DNA of 64,000 nucleotides from contig OZ026606.1 of assembly GCA_964020085.1 (NCBI GenBank), positions 11,305,797-11,369,796 on the forward strand. The letters are read 5' to 3'. The DNA comes from Micromussa lordhowensis. Taxonomy: Eukaryota; Cnidaria; Anthozoa; Scleractinia; Lobophylliidae. The position numbers were made by a program, and so were the translations under genes. Under the pieces are notes generated by a model, which searched no databases, was not told the DNA's origin, and was given only the letters and a program-made list of their open reading frames with translations. Position 1 is the stretch's first letter, and every line of letters starts with the position of its first letter. Below, piece after piece: positions 47,201-57,716 of the stretch.

Positions 47201-49725
47201 CCACAAAGAGGGAAAGTGTGTGGGAAACCATCAAATTCTCTAGCCAAGAAAGAAAGCCATGAACTTAATTTCCACATCTGCTAAACATGATTGTCTTCCC
47301 AGGTCTCTTGCATCAATTCTCTGATCTTGCCAACCTTCCTGTTGTAACAGATACATTAATTACCCCAGTCATTTTCATCTGTGTGTAAGAAAAAACCGAT
47401 AGGCTTTTGCAAGCAACATATTTACTAAAGCAAAAATGGCTGACTTCAAGCTACGAGGTGTTTGACAAACTCATACCCAGGGTCTCTGCCAGTAAACCAT
47501 GTGACAAGTGCTCTGTTCACTGTGGAAAATCATGGAATAAATAACTTGGATCATGACATTGAGTGGTTTACACTTTGTGTAAGCCACACAAAAATGGGAA
47601 TTTTTAGCAGACACTTTCTTAAAGGTTTGTGGTATGGAAACTCTTCATGGTGGCATCAATTAGATTAGACTTTGAGGTGACAATGTGACTCTTTTGTTTT
47701 GAAACAGATTCCTTGCATGGTTCACAGAGGTAACTTATGTCAAGACAAGACAACTTTATTACATTTTTGTAGAATACATTACTAACAGACCTGGCGCGGC
47801 AGGTAGCAAAAGCTAGTCGAGGCGGGCCAGGAACAATAAAATAAATGAAATCTGCTAATCTTAGTTTAAAAGGAACGTATTACAGGAAAAGCAAAAGCAA
47901 AGGAAGAAGTACTCGAGGGAGACTCATATTGTATTATTTCATTAAGGCTACATAGTTAATTCAAAATTAATTTGAAGTATCTAGGACAGAACAGAATTGG
48001 AATAGAAGAAGGAAGTACAGCTATGGAAAGTAAAAATTAACTTTTGATATGATGAATTCTAAATCTTTATAAGAGTCTTCGTTTTTGAATCTTCTTTTTA
48101 AAAGAAGCTTTAGGGAGTGCCCTTAACTTAGTTGGTATCTCATTCCACAGTTTTGCACCAATTCTTGACAAAGACTTCCTCTGAATTTCAGTATTTGATT
48201 TCTGGATATAGAAATGTCTCTCGTAAAGTGTCCAAACGTTTTCTGTTACTGACCTTTTGTCCCCAAAAATGCTCTCAGGTGTTGGGAAGTGTAATGTGAC
48301 AATGAAACTTCCCAAACTCTGCAGATTTCATGGCATCTTATAGAATTATAAGTTATGTCTTCATGTGTCTGGTTGTTTCAAGTCTCGTTAGGCAACACTG
48401 TTTACCTTCAATAATGTATGCTTGCTTAAATGGGTTTTGAAATTGATATTAATCTGAACTGGTTTCGTGGAATATCAAAACCAAAAAAAACTATGATCAA
48501 GCCACTGTTTGATTGTTAAAGTCAAACCGTACTACATATTGTAAATTTGTTTTTTTTTTCGCTGTACATCATAACCAAACAAAATTGTTGTATACATTGT
48601 AAATGTTATCATAACTTTTAAGAGTTCACTGAGTGTTTCAACCTCCAGGGGCTTTTAATTCACAAAAAATAACTCTTGCATGCCTAGCATGTTTACGTTT
48701 TATTTCAAGCTGCATCTTGAGTCCAGTGTGGTCTCCTTATCCTGGGAGGGGGATTCCATTATAGAAACCAGTGTACTGTAGAACAACAACTTAACTAGCT
48801 GTCCGTCTGCTTACAGCCACCAGCAGATATGAACACGTTACTCCTGTACTTAGAAACTTACACTGGCTGCCTGTGTTCGCCCGTATTGACTTCTTCTTGT
48901 TTTTAAAGTATTAAGTGGTCTGGGTCATCTTGGTGAACTGTTAAGACCATACATTCCTAATAGAAACCTAAGATCTTCTAAGAAAAAACTCTTAATTGTA
49001 CCTAAATGCAATCTTAAAACATATGGATATAGAGCGTTCTCACATAGAGCTCCCACTTTGTGGAACGCCCTACCGGATGACATTAGGCAAGTGGAACTCC
49101 TAGAAACATTTCAGTCTAAACTTAAAACTCATCTATTTTAGGCAGTTCTTTCATTGATTTTTTACAAGTTTTTTAATTTGTTATCTAATTGATTTTATAT
49201 TTATACCACCTTTATTGTAAAGCGCCGCTGAATCTTTGAGAAGCGTTGCGCTATATAAGTGATGTATTATTATTATTTTTATTATTATTATTATAATTAT
49301 TAAATATCTGTGACATTTCTGGACAAGGTTTTTTAGACGACTGTGACGACTGTATTTTATGTACAGGATAATAGACTAGAACAATGACTAGAACATAATA
49401 ATTAATATTTTTTTGGCTAAATCCCCTTGAAGGTACCAAAAAATATATATATAATGCAACTGTGCATGCTCTTTAACAGCAGTTGTTTTAGATTTAACAA
49501 CCAGTCATTCTAGCCAACAATTTTTGCCCCCTTTAAGGTATGAAGGTTCTTCAAGGTTTATATTGGGGACTCCCTCATCTCCTTTTGCCCCATTTACTTG
49601 TTTGCTAGTTAACTCAGCTCTTGTGTTTATATTGTCATTTCAGCCTCAGTCAAAATGCCATTCCCAAAGGAACTGATCCACAAGATTACCCTCGCCTTCG
49701 TTTGATAGGACAGTACAAGAAGTAA
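38259..49725 (+). CDS. DED-NACHT-LRR innate immune receptor (NLR), four exons
   Basis: Exons 38259-38511, 41689-44466, 44787-44931 and 49644-49725 join in frame (GT/AG throughout) to 1085 aa. Exon 1 encodes a death-effector domain (residues ~3-82; LKFVCKQHIPVGVLEKI, RPLDLFDELENRNLLG). Exon 2 holds the NACHT ATPase: Walker A GEAGVGKST at ~172-180 and Walker B LFLLDGFDE at ~246-254. At about 590-1000 come some twelve or thirteen ribonuclease-inhibitor-type LRRs (LRHLDLSYSGLGDEDMK, LTSLNLSGNAFQDDG). Exons 3-4 add ~75 residues of unknown type (AYTESEARRLSHGF ... RLIGQYKK). Such proteins sense ligand through LRRs and recruit DED partners, e.g. caspase-8-like proteases, on oligomerisation. Two adjacent ATGs occur; the second has the better context. 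Ligand and partner are unknown. Confidence 0.9.
39299..39344. repeat. 44-bp dispersed repeat, second copy
   Basis: CACCGACACAGCACCACAGT followed by TTCTTTTGAAACTTAGCCCC, matching 34072-34116 in the same orientation. Lies in NLR intron 1. Confidence 0.6.
39636..39760. repeat. Dispersed repeat, inverse of 8821-8950
   Basis: CAGGGCTGTGCTCTAGAAGT ... CAGGCACCCAGGATTTCGTGG resembles the reverse complement of 8821-8950 with several changes. Lies in NLR intron 1. Confidence 0.55.
40358..40496. mobile_element. Foldback element (~60-bp arms)
   Basis: GTTTATGTAGCCTCGTCTAA ... GTTATGCAAACCC pairs with GGGTTTGCATAAC ... TTAGATGAGGCTATGTAAAT. A loop of about 12 bases separates the arms. Lies in NLR intron 1. 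Confidence 0.85.
40493..41272. mobile_element. TIR element with ~90-bp inverted ends
   Basis: The left end (ATGTTGTAGTTCAG, 40494 on, with TACAATTTGTTTCTGAACCA) is mirrored at 41185-41272. The interior has a tRNA-like sequence and CTAACC-rich DNA. No transposase is seen. Confidence 0.75.
40767..40838 (-). repeat. tRNA-like sequence inside the TIR element
   Basis: The minus strand gives CCAGTGCTTTTGTGGTCAAG (A-box TGGTCAAGTAGT) and GCGGTTCAAATCCTGG (B-box GGTTCAAATCC) at the usual spacing, about 72 nt in all. Only about four bases of the outer stem pair. It is probably a tRNA-derived SINE head rather than a functional tRNA. Confidence 0.6.
44932..47730. other. NLR intron 3, first part, nothing recognised
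   Basis: AT-rich intronic DNA with no recognised coding sequence or bounded repeat. CCCTAACCCTAAG at 45881 is a two-unit telomere-like match only. Confidence 0.45.
47731..48315 (-). pseudogene. LINE 3' end, minus strand (ORF2 C-terminus and UTR)
   Basis: Minus frame 48315-48067 encodes HFYIQKSNTEIQRKSLSRIG and AKLWNEIPTKLRALPKASFK, the usual last residues of CR1/L2-type ORF2. It is followed by UTR ending near 47745 in a short CAAGACAAGACAA repeat. The reverse transcriptase is missing. It lies antisense in NLR intron 3. Confidence 0.75.
48825..49290 (+). pseudogene. LINE 3' end, plus strand (CR1/L2-like)
   Basis: Encodes RYEHVTPVLRNLHWLPV, then (after a frameshift near 48895) VLSGLGHLGELLRPYIP and YGYRAFSHRAPTLWNALPDD, ending TFQSKLKTHLF-stop at 49141. 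The 3' UTR includes GCGCTATATAAGTGATGTAT and finishes in TTATTATTATT repeats, a typical L2/CR1 tail. Same strand as the NLR. Confidence 0.8.
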
Positions 49726-50239
49726 CAAGTGGCATGTCATTTGAAGTTATACTTTGGAACAAGTACAGTATGCGTCCTGCATGGTATTGCTATGAAATTA
49801 TTGCAATTTAGTGAGCCTGCAAAGTTATTTTTCAGCCACTGTAATTGCTAAGCAACCTGGCATTACATGCAGCCAGCTGATTTGACGATGTGTGGGACTA
49901 GTTGGATACAATTTAGATTGAATTGGATCTTTGAGTACATGTACTTACACAAAGAGATTTCCACAAAATGAAATTAAGATAATTTATTCTGAGAATATAT
50001 GTTTTTAGTGACATACTACATCAAACCTAGAGCAGTTCCCATACTTCATACATTCAGGTATAGATAGTGGGCACATGATATATTGATAAATCAAATGTAT
50101 GTATTAAAATTCTAACATAGCAACAGGGCTTTGGGAACTAAAACAAAAACTTACATTGTTTATTCTTGCCTCATCCTCAATGGGTGTTCTTTTATTTTAG
50201 TCCCCTAAGCCTCAGTGGCATGTTAGAATTTCACATGTT
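49726..50239. other. 3' flank of the NLR gene
   Basis: 3' UTR and flank; no gene or bounded repeat recognised. Confidence 0.4.
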
Positions 50240-50689
50240 GAAATTTATGGGGAGTCATTTGTTCCAAAAATACAAATTGCTAGAGTTAAACCTCAATCAT
50301 TAGTGCTGGCAGCAAATCGTAAGCCAACAATGCTTCAGTTGCTGTCTTACAATGGTTAATTGTTATTGCTAAACACTGCACATCACTAGTGTTGTTGCTC
50401 AAAACACAGTTTGAAGACTCCAATTGACAGTGCTAATAAAACATCAATAACTGTTGTTAGGCCAATAATTAGTGCTAAACATAAATCATAGTTTTAAGCA
50501 TCAATTGATAGCATTAAAGTTAAATCGCTTGTGTTATTACACGGCAACCATTACAGTTGACATCAAACAAATTAGTGCTACTTTCAATTTCCGGAGTTGA
50601 GAGGGGGTATATCTTGATTTTGGAAAATCTAGAAAGGAGGGGGAGGGGGTGGGGCCCATGTGAAAAATCCCTCCTGTGGGTAGGGGTAT

Positions 50690-51110
50690 GGATATTTATT
50701 GCCTTCCTCCAATCAGAAGAATCATTATATAGCTGCATTTGTTTGTGGGCCTTGCTATCACCGTCGCCCGAGTAATTCACGACTGATTGTTGGAACATTG
50801 CCAATAACCTGGATGCATCCATCAACTCTGAACTGCTCAGGCAATTAGCCTCACAGAGATGCTGGTGTCACTCCCACCAGGCCTGGAATTCTTGGGTACC
50901 CTCCATATCTCCATACAGTAAACTAATTCCTTGCGTTTCTTAGACATAATCTCAATATCGACCACTTTGTCTGTGATTGTGGACAGGGCAGTGAATACTC
51001 CATATGAGGATGAATATCCTCTTTCCTCCAAGTGTCATCTCTTGAGACTCCAATATCGAGTTTCAAATCTTCCTGTGACTCATAAAAGGTTTTTAACTCT
51101 TCCACAACAT
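50690..51110 (-). pseudogene. Decayed Mutator-like transposase fragment
   Basis: Minus-strand pieces in different frames read VVDIEIMSKKRKE, then SSEL, then MDASRLLAMFQQSVVNYS and GDGDSKAHKQMQ. The order (a D-E-MSK block, a glycine/serine-rich SSG--M segment, then a GDGDSKA motif with catalytic Asp) is that of cnidarian Mutator-like transposases as I remember them. Stops and frameshifts make it non-functional. Confidence 0.5.
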
Positions 51111-51117
51111 TTGCCGT

Positions 51118-51310
51118 GGTGTACCTTGTCTGGTCTGTCTGTCTGTCAGTCAGTCTGTCAATAAGGTTACTTGTGACAGTGCTTGGAGACGATGGTGAGC
51201 CTTGTCTGGTGTGGTCTCGTCTGTCTGTCTGTCAGTAAGGTTACTTGTGAGAGTGCTTGAAGAGGATGGTGTACCTTGTCCAATCTGTCTCTCATTTAGG
51301 TTACTTGAAC
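51118..51310. repeat. Minisatellite, ~75-bp units
   Basis: Units start GGTGTACCTTGTCTGG at 51118, 51194 and 51268 (periods 76 and 74; the last is partial). Each contains CTGTCTGTCTGTCAGT and AAGGTTACTTGTGA blocks. It lies in the middle of the long-TIR element. Confidence 0.8.
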
Positions 51311-51775
51311 CAGGGTTGCACTGTTCTGCTTCATCTCCTTACTATATAAACCTCACTGTCGTATCTCGTTATTTCAACCCCAACTACTCGGGAAGGTTTT
51401 TACATCTCTGAGTGGAGCGGAGGTCTCCATGTGCTTTTCTGGTGCAGCTTTATAAGAATTCTTCTGATTGGAGGAAAGTAATTACAGTCTTGCCGCAAGA
51501 TCTGATTGGTCAGCCGGAAATTGCTTACCAAGCACCTTAAAGCGATTGCCGTAATAACACGAGCAACTTAGGTTTAATTATCGATTATCGATTCACGCTT
51601 AAAACTACGATTGATGTTTAGTTTAATCTATCAGAGTCTTTATACAACGGCGTCTGGTGCAACAACACTGGCGATTGGTGTTATGCAATAACGATTATTG
51701 ACCAATGGACATAATTGGTTTAATTCTTGCGATTTGTATTTTTGGCACAAATGGCTTCCCATAGAAATTGGTCCA

Positions 51776-52679
51776 CGAATTTGTGACTAAGTTAGGTAGT
51801 GCATCCCAAAAACCTGTGGAGCAAGTCCACAAGTGATAAATGTTGTAGACTTCAAGGCTTTGAATTTGAAATGGACAGTAAAATACACGAAGTTGAATAC
51901 ACTGTAAATGTGAATTTATACTTAATTAACTTATTGATTAATGAAGCAATCGATTGACAGTACATTGAATGATTGACTGGCTGTGTGAGCCAATCATTTA
52001 CAAAACGAGTGCTGTGAATTAGCGAATTACTCGTTGCCTTTGATATTGCATGGAAAATATGTAATAAGATTTACCACGATCACCTGTTGGATCAGGATTT
52101 AGAGTTTAAATTGACGCAAGGTCTTAGTTTCACAAGAGACGAAGTTTTTGTCCAGATCTAGTTACAATGACATACAGACATGTGGCATTGACAAAGAAAA
52201 TATTGAATTATTGGAGGATGTTGTTAGATGTTCCGCCGGTTTCTCACAACAAGCATTACAAGAAATATTATAAAATTAGTAAGGGCAATATTCTTGATGT
52301 ATTTCCCTTGGGGAATTAAGTATTTATGCCTTAGTCATAAAAAGTACAATTTCCTCGATTGTGATTGGTTTAAAAAAACTCCTATTTTCCACTAATTCGC
52401 TTGCCAAGTTGTTATCGGACAGTTTGTTATTGGACAGTTCAATAAGCCAATCACATTCGAAGTTGTGGTTTAAATCAACTAATCACATTCAAAGTTGTAA
52501 TTACGCGCGTGCGTGCACACGCTTGCTTTTGTGTTTTTGGCGCCTAATTGCCGGTAGTAGGTGCGGCGGCCTTAGAATGTTTACATCCCCTTTGTAGGTA
52601 TTTTAATGCAAATTTTCCCTGTCTTCCATAACTTGGCTATTGTTCTTTTCTCGGAAATTGTAATTTTTATGATTAATTG
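51776..52679. other. Intergenic, nothing recognised
   Basis: Contains repeated CCAATCACATTC-type motifs (52445-52495) but no gene. Confidence 0.4.
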
Positions 52680-52818
52680 GTAATAAGACTTCGTGTCGTC
52701 CAATTCGGTCTGTAATCGTACTCGTTATTAACAAATCGGACTCCCGCTGCGCGGTCGTCCGATTTTGTTATCACTCGTATGATTACAGACCGAATTGGAC
52801 TCCACTCAGTCCTATTAC
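52680..52818. mobile_element. Foldback element (~62-bp arms)
   Basis: GTAATAAGACTTCGTGTCGT ... CAAATCGGA pairs with TCCGATTTTG ... CAGTCCTATTAC. The loop is about 16 bases (CTCCCGCTGCGCGGTCG). Both arms carry CCAATTCGGTCTGTAATC or its complement. Confidence 0.85.
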
Positions 52819-55169
52819 CATTACTTATTACATGCGTTCATAGATTTCGTGGTGAACATGTCCACTGTGTGTTTAGGGCAGTTTACAACTGAGTGTCCTA
52901 AAACTAAAGCAAACACTCTGTCCAATTGCATTTGACATAGACCATCCAGTGAACCAATCACATCCCGACACAAACTATGCATGTCGTCGACGCAAAGCGC
53001 GGGAAAACTTGTGCGAGCGAGTCACGATTGGTTTTGGTTTTACTTCTGATTGGGCGACTAAGTGGCGCGAGTCTTTTTTGTATGGCAACGCGTAGCGTGG
53101 TAATGCAAAACTAAAAAAAATGCGAAGCACTGTCAACACTCAAGTGAAAGAAATTAATTGTTTGTCTTATTTAGATGTAAGAAGTTAACACAGGTGTACA
53201 CGTGCTTTCAGAAACGAGAAAGTGATGACTAATACGCGTACATTGCTTTTATTTCATTTAGTGTACCGAAGAGTACAAGTCTCAAGATTAGGACTGAATT
53301 AGCTTTTTTTAAATTTCCTGTCTTAGTCTCGTATTGACAAAGAGATGCGAGAGGAAGAAATTGTTAGAGAGCTCAGCGAAAGCACTCCAAATAACTGTGT
53401 CGTTCCAAAGTTTTCTAGGCGTGAAGTTAGGATGTATTGTTTAGTCTGTAGTATCGTATATCTTTACAAGTCTTGAGCTATTTTGATGAGTTCGCTGAAA
53501 AAAACTCGGAATACAAAGGGCTAGCAAAATTGTACTGCTGTAGTTATACTAAAATATTTAGACCTTACTGGACATTTTAAAGTGTACAATGACAGTTATT
53601 ATTGCGAAACCACACGCTATAGTGTCAGGTACCAATATAAGTCTTTCCAGAACTATGTTCTGCGTTGCGCGCGCTCAGAACCAATAAATGGAGTACAAAA
53701 AACCTGTTTAGTGTCTTGATTTGCTCTCTTGAAAAACGGCTCAAGACAGGGCTCCTTTTCCCGATTCTACGTCTTTTATTTCCCTCTGTCCAGTCATAGC
53801 ACAGGCGCATGTGCGCGAGGGCAACTACAGAGGAAAGAGAGATGGTGAGATCGGACTGAACCCGAAGTTACATGTATTGTCATAAAGTTGCGAAGCAACT
53901 AAGCCGTGAACAGGTACCGTATAGCTAATGGCTTGTGAAAAGCAAACATTTGGCGGGTGAAGAGGGACATACCACACTAGGGAGCACTAGTTAAACCTGC
54001 TCAGCTCGCTCGGCTTTGCGATTTTTGTTTTCGTCCTATAGCTCGCAATAAATAAAGCTTGTTAACAGGCTACTAGGCGAGTGATCGCGCCACGACAAGC
54101 TGATGGAGGATTCCGAGTTCCCGTGCCTTTGTTGTATTGGATTGTATTTTATTTCTCCATTTGACGATTTGGGTACGACAACATTCTTTTGACTGGCTTC
54201 ACTTGAAGAATGCTGCACTTCTAGACAGGCAATTCGTTGTTCATGTAATCCGTAGCAGGAAGATAACAAACAACACCGGGTTACGTTTGTTCATTTTTAT
54301 TTAGCGATCCATGTAATTAGTTTTTTCCCGTGTCGGTAATAATAAGTAATGAAAATTAAATTACCGATCAATTTAAATTTTCAGTTCAACATGTCTCCAT
54401 GGAAACTCTCAGTACAAGAGGCATGTGCCTCCTTTGATTCTTCACGCGAGCTGAACGTCCCATTGCACGACAATAATACCCTGAATCCATCCGTAAAAAC
54501 ATGAAACGATCTCGCGACTCGCGACTTCCTGACATCCTGCTCGAACCGTCTGACCTCAGTTCATTCTTGCGTCATAGAACTACCTGCAGACCACTTGATA
54601 CCCATAGGTACCCCGTTGTAAAAGTCCGAAGCGTTTCCTTATTCTCGTTATTCAAATAAAATGATTTCTTTTCAATGATTATAGTCAGAATAGAACCTAA
54701 AATTACAAAAAAGCTCAACTTTTATCTCATTTCTAAAAGGTTAAATCGACTTATTTACGTTGTTAAGTTCTCGCATGCTAATGCTTGACTACAAGAGACG
54801 ATGAACGTTAAGAGAATTAATCCCAAACATAGCACCTACAGATTCCCAAGATAATCACTTTAGAGTTATTTTTAGACATATGATTCCCACTACCCTTCAT
54901 CATCCTCTCTTGCTGACTGCTTGTAATTCATGATAATGATAAGTTCAGAAGGTGTCCGTTTTAGAGAGTTGGCACGTGGTTTTTTTGTTTTGTTTTGCAG
55001 CCAGTGTCGTTATTTCCCTCAAAAGTCTTGCGTGTTTAACACCTTAACTAATAACCTATTAGATACCATGGGCCAATCACAAAGCAGTACGCTACGTGAT
55101 ACTAGAAAATTCCTGTCGTCAACATAGGTATTGTCAGTTTGTCACAGTCAGTTTCAGTTTTGTACCAGC
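52819..55169. other. Intergenic, 3' side of the secreted-protein gene
   Basis: No recognised gene or bounded repeat. It must include the 3' UTR of the minus-strand gene that ends at 55170. Confidence 0.45.
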
Positions 55170-57716
55170 TTAATCAAGGACACCTTCTGTTGTCTTAATC
55201 TTAAGTGTCCTGCGAGTAACTTCCATGTATCTGTCAAAGAGATCCATCGGAAACTGGTGACTTCCCACATCAAATGCAACCAGGCGATTGCCATACTCAT
55301 TAAGTATTCTCTCTACGTTTCGCAGCTCAAGAGTTATGCGGAATCCATCATTGCCACTCTTTTGGATTACCACTGTGAATGCACCCGTCGAATCAAAGTC
55401 AGGACCTTGCTCTAACATAAGGGTCACGTCTTCACCATCAACACCAGAAGGGTCCAGGAGGTACTTATCACTGATCATAACATAATCTGTGCCGCCCTTC
55501 ATGTCAATCGTGTAATCGGTGGAATTTGGATCCTGGTCGGTTGGCCATTTCAAGAGTAAAACATCCTGTCTGTTACCATCGTCGTAATTAACAGTCTGTG
55601 AAGATTGACCAATTTTTAAATTCCTTCTTTCGCCACTGAATTGAAGAGGATTAAGATGCCCATGATCCAGTGGGATGGGGTTGTCATCGTTGATGAAGAT
55701 GTTCCCTCTGTTTGTTGTATTCCACAAGGACACTTCTATTCTAGGTATGTACGTATACTTACCCCTTGTGCTAAAGATTCGCAGTCTTTTGTAGGAAAGA
55801 ACAATATTGCTTGCTGGAATCTTACTAGCATCCGAAGTTTTTAAGTTAATTTTTAGAGGTTGTTTGCTTTGGTCAGTGATCTCAAATTGTTTACTCCATG
55901 GCTTGCCGAGGTCGAATTCATCAAAATCAAACTCGTATACATTGCTTCCGGATGTTTGAAAAACTTTGAAAAGTTCTTGATGGAGAATAACGTGATCATC
56001 AAATGGCGAACCGACAAACTGGGTGACAAAGAAAACGTTACCGAGAGTGTGAGTTCTTCTATCTTCTCCGTGGAAATATTTCAAGACTTCCTGTTTTGTG
56101 TCAAAGAAGACGCCTTTGATGTCATCGCGGTCTCTCGACATTCCTTTAAACGAAAGAATGTTCCATCCGTGCCATTCCATGTCGGCGGTGAATAAATTTT
56201 CATAATCGTGATGGAACTCCCCTATCATACCATTTATGTTCAAGCAATCACTTCCGTATCCGGTTCGAATGTTTATTTTGTCATATTTAACGAACTTCTT
56301 GTAATCACTTATACTTATTACATCATTTTGGGGCGTCTGTTCTTGATCAGCATCCGGTCCAAGGTTCAAATAAGTATTGATATTAATACCATTCAATTCC
56401 TCCTCGGATACAAATTCTGAATTGATGAAAACGTGAACCCCACCGTAGGTAGTGTTTCTTTTATACTTCCCATAAAAATCAAAACCAATGAAGCCAACTT
56501 CTTTACCCCAGCCAGTGGAACTTGATGCAAGAGGCATTTTTGGGCTCCATATGCCACGGTATTCTCCAATGCACACGTACGTCTTATTTCTCAACTCTTC
56601 CTTGGCCTCTGATGTCATATATCTGGAAAAGTGACCCTTGAACCCGCGGTGGTACATAGAAGTCTTATATGGTACATGATAGTCAGGCATCATGTATGAA
56701 TCAACCAGCTGCAATTCCCAACCGAACTGAACTGATGCTAAGGAAGCCGCCTGATTGTTGACATAAACATCACTGTATGGTGAGCCGACATTCTCCAAAA
56801 ACTCCATTCGCTTGTCGATTTGGCTCCCACAAGCGTCTCTAAGGTTTCTAAGTTGTCTTAGTCTTGCATAGTGTGCCTCGACTGCGGCTTTATCGTATGG
56901 TGGCCCAATGAATAGCTCTATCAAGGTAGCAGCGATTCCCAGAATTGCCCCAGCTATTGCTCCAACTGGCCCAAGGACAGCCGATCCTGTTGCTACCGCG
57001 GCGAAAAAGGTGCCTATTCCTACTACCCCGGCAAGGATGCTTAGTGAGGCTGCAGCGATGCCAGCGTCATTTCCATCTCTGATGGCGATGTCAAGTCCCC
57101 AAATATTGAGACCTATAGTTATGGTGTCAGTGAGAAGCCCAAGCGCATCGAATACCGAAGCTTTACCGAACCATTTGGTAACCTTAGAAAATGCTTTTTT
57201 AACCTTACTCGCAGAAGAAAACTTTGCTACGTCATCGTTGAGGGTAGTTTTTAAGGTTTCCTTGGCATTTCTGATAGCTTGTTTGTTCATGCCCTGAGTT
57301 GCACTTCTGCCTACTTCACTTTTTAGAATCCTGTTGTAGTGTGCAACAGCCTCTCTGGTGGCAGCAAACTCAGTCTTGGTTGTGATGTACGTGACAACCT
57401 CTTCGGTGATGGGCAAAATGGCGCCTCCTCCAACGTCAAGGAGACTGAGGGTTAGTGCTGTTTGAACAAGGGATTCTGTTGCCTCTTCCAGCTTTTCTTG
57501 TTCCAGCAACGATAATGCGGCGACAGTACTAGACCGGGAGTAAGTTCCAATGGCGGTAGAGGGTACTAATGATGCCTTTGAGAGCTTGGCAGCCAGGGAA
57601 CCAGAAGCCGTGGGGCAGGAACAGATGAACCCAAGTAGCAGGATGGCGACAGAAAATGCCATTGTTACAGGCCTTTTCTTTTCTATCCACCTCTTGGTAA
57701 ACCTAGATATCGCCAC
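55170..57716 (-). CDS. Large secreted protein, single exon, possible pore-forming/toxin-like
   Basis: One uninterrupted 848-codon frame. Met19 (57660-57662) is the more likely start, since it begins a signal peptide (MAFSVAILLLGFICSCPTAS). Residues ~60-190 look helical and charged. At ~215-275 there is a long Ala/Gly-rich hydrophobic double segment (IAAASLSILAGVVGIGTFFA, AVLGPVGAIAGAILGIAATL), as in membrane-inserting hairpins. The C-terminal ~570 residues are acidic, Asn/Asp/aromatic-rich and probably beta-rich, with sequons and few cysteines. Short GGTDYVMIS and GYGSDCLNI motifs faintly recall RTX or bacterial large-toxin repeats. No family was identified with confidence. The lack of introns, unlike the neighbouring genes, may mean a retrocopy or lateral transfer. 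A toxin role is inference only. Confidence 0.85.
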   Translation of the reverse strand: MAISRFTKRWIEKKRPVTMAFSVAILLLGFICSCPTASGSLAAKLSKASLVPSTAIGTYSRSSTVAALSLLEQEKLEEATESLVQTALTLSLLDVGGGAILPITEEVVTYITTKTEFAATREAVAHYNRILKSEVGRSATQGMNKQAIRNAKETLKTTLNDDVAKFSSASKVKKAFSKVTKWFGKASVFDALGLLTDTITIGLNIWGLDIAIRDGNDAGIAAASLSILAGVVGIGTFFAAVATGSAVLGPVGAIAGAILGIAATLIELFIGPPYDKAAVEAHYARLRQLRNLRDACGSQIDKRMEFLENVGSPYSDVYVNNQAASLASVQFGWELQLVDSYMMPDYHVPYKTSMYHRGFKGHFSRYMTSEAKEELRNKTYVCIGEYRGIWSPKMPLASSSTGWGKEVGFIGFDFYGKYKRNTTYGGVHVFINSEFVSEEELNGININTYLNLGPDADQEQTPQNDVISISDYKKFVKYDKINIRTGYGSDCLNINGMIGEFHHDYENLFTADMEWHGWNILSFKGMSRDRDDIKGVFFDTKQEVLKYFHGEDRRTHTLGNVFFVTQFVGSPFDDHVILHQELFKVFQTSGSNVYEFDFDEFDLGKPWSKQFEITDQSKQPLKINLKTSDASKIPASNIVLSYKRLRIFSTRGKYTYIPRIEVSLWNTTNRGNIFINDDNPIPLDHGHLNPLQFSGERRNLKIGQSSQTVNYDDGNRQDVLLLKWPTDQDPNSTDYTIDMKGGTDYVMISDKYLLDPSGVDGEDVTLMLEQGPDFDSTGAFTVVIQKSGNDGFRITLELRNVERILNEYGNRLVAFDVGSHQFPMDLFDRYMEVTRRTLKIKTTEGVLD

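Larger units (their letters stand above)
50240..51775. mobile_element. Long-TIR element, probably Mutator-like
   Basis: The left arm (about 50240-50740) and right arm (about 51440-51775) are inverted copies over several separate blocks. Examples are ATTTGTTCCAAAAATACAAA against its right counterpart, CGCTTGTGTTATTACACGGC, and CTTCCTCCAATCAGAAGAAT. Very long TIRs plus a decayed transposase inside fit a MULE. The outer boundaries are approximate and no target duplication was resolved. Confidence 0.65.

Noticed and set aside
55641..57297. Plus-strand frames opposite the secreted-protein gene (up to 129 codons)
   Set aside because: Shadows of the long minus-strand frame.
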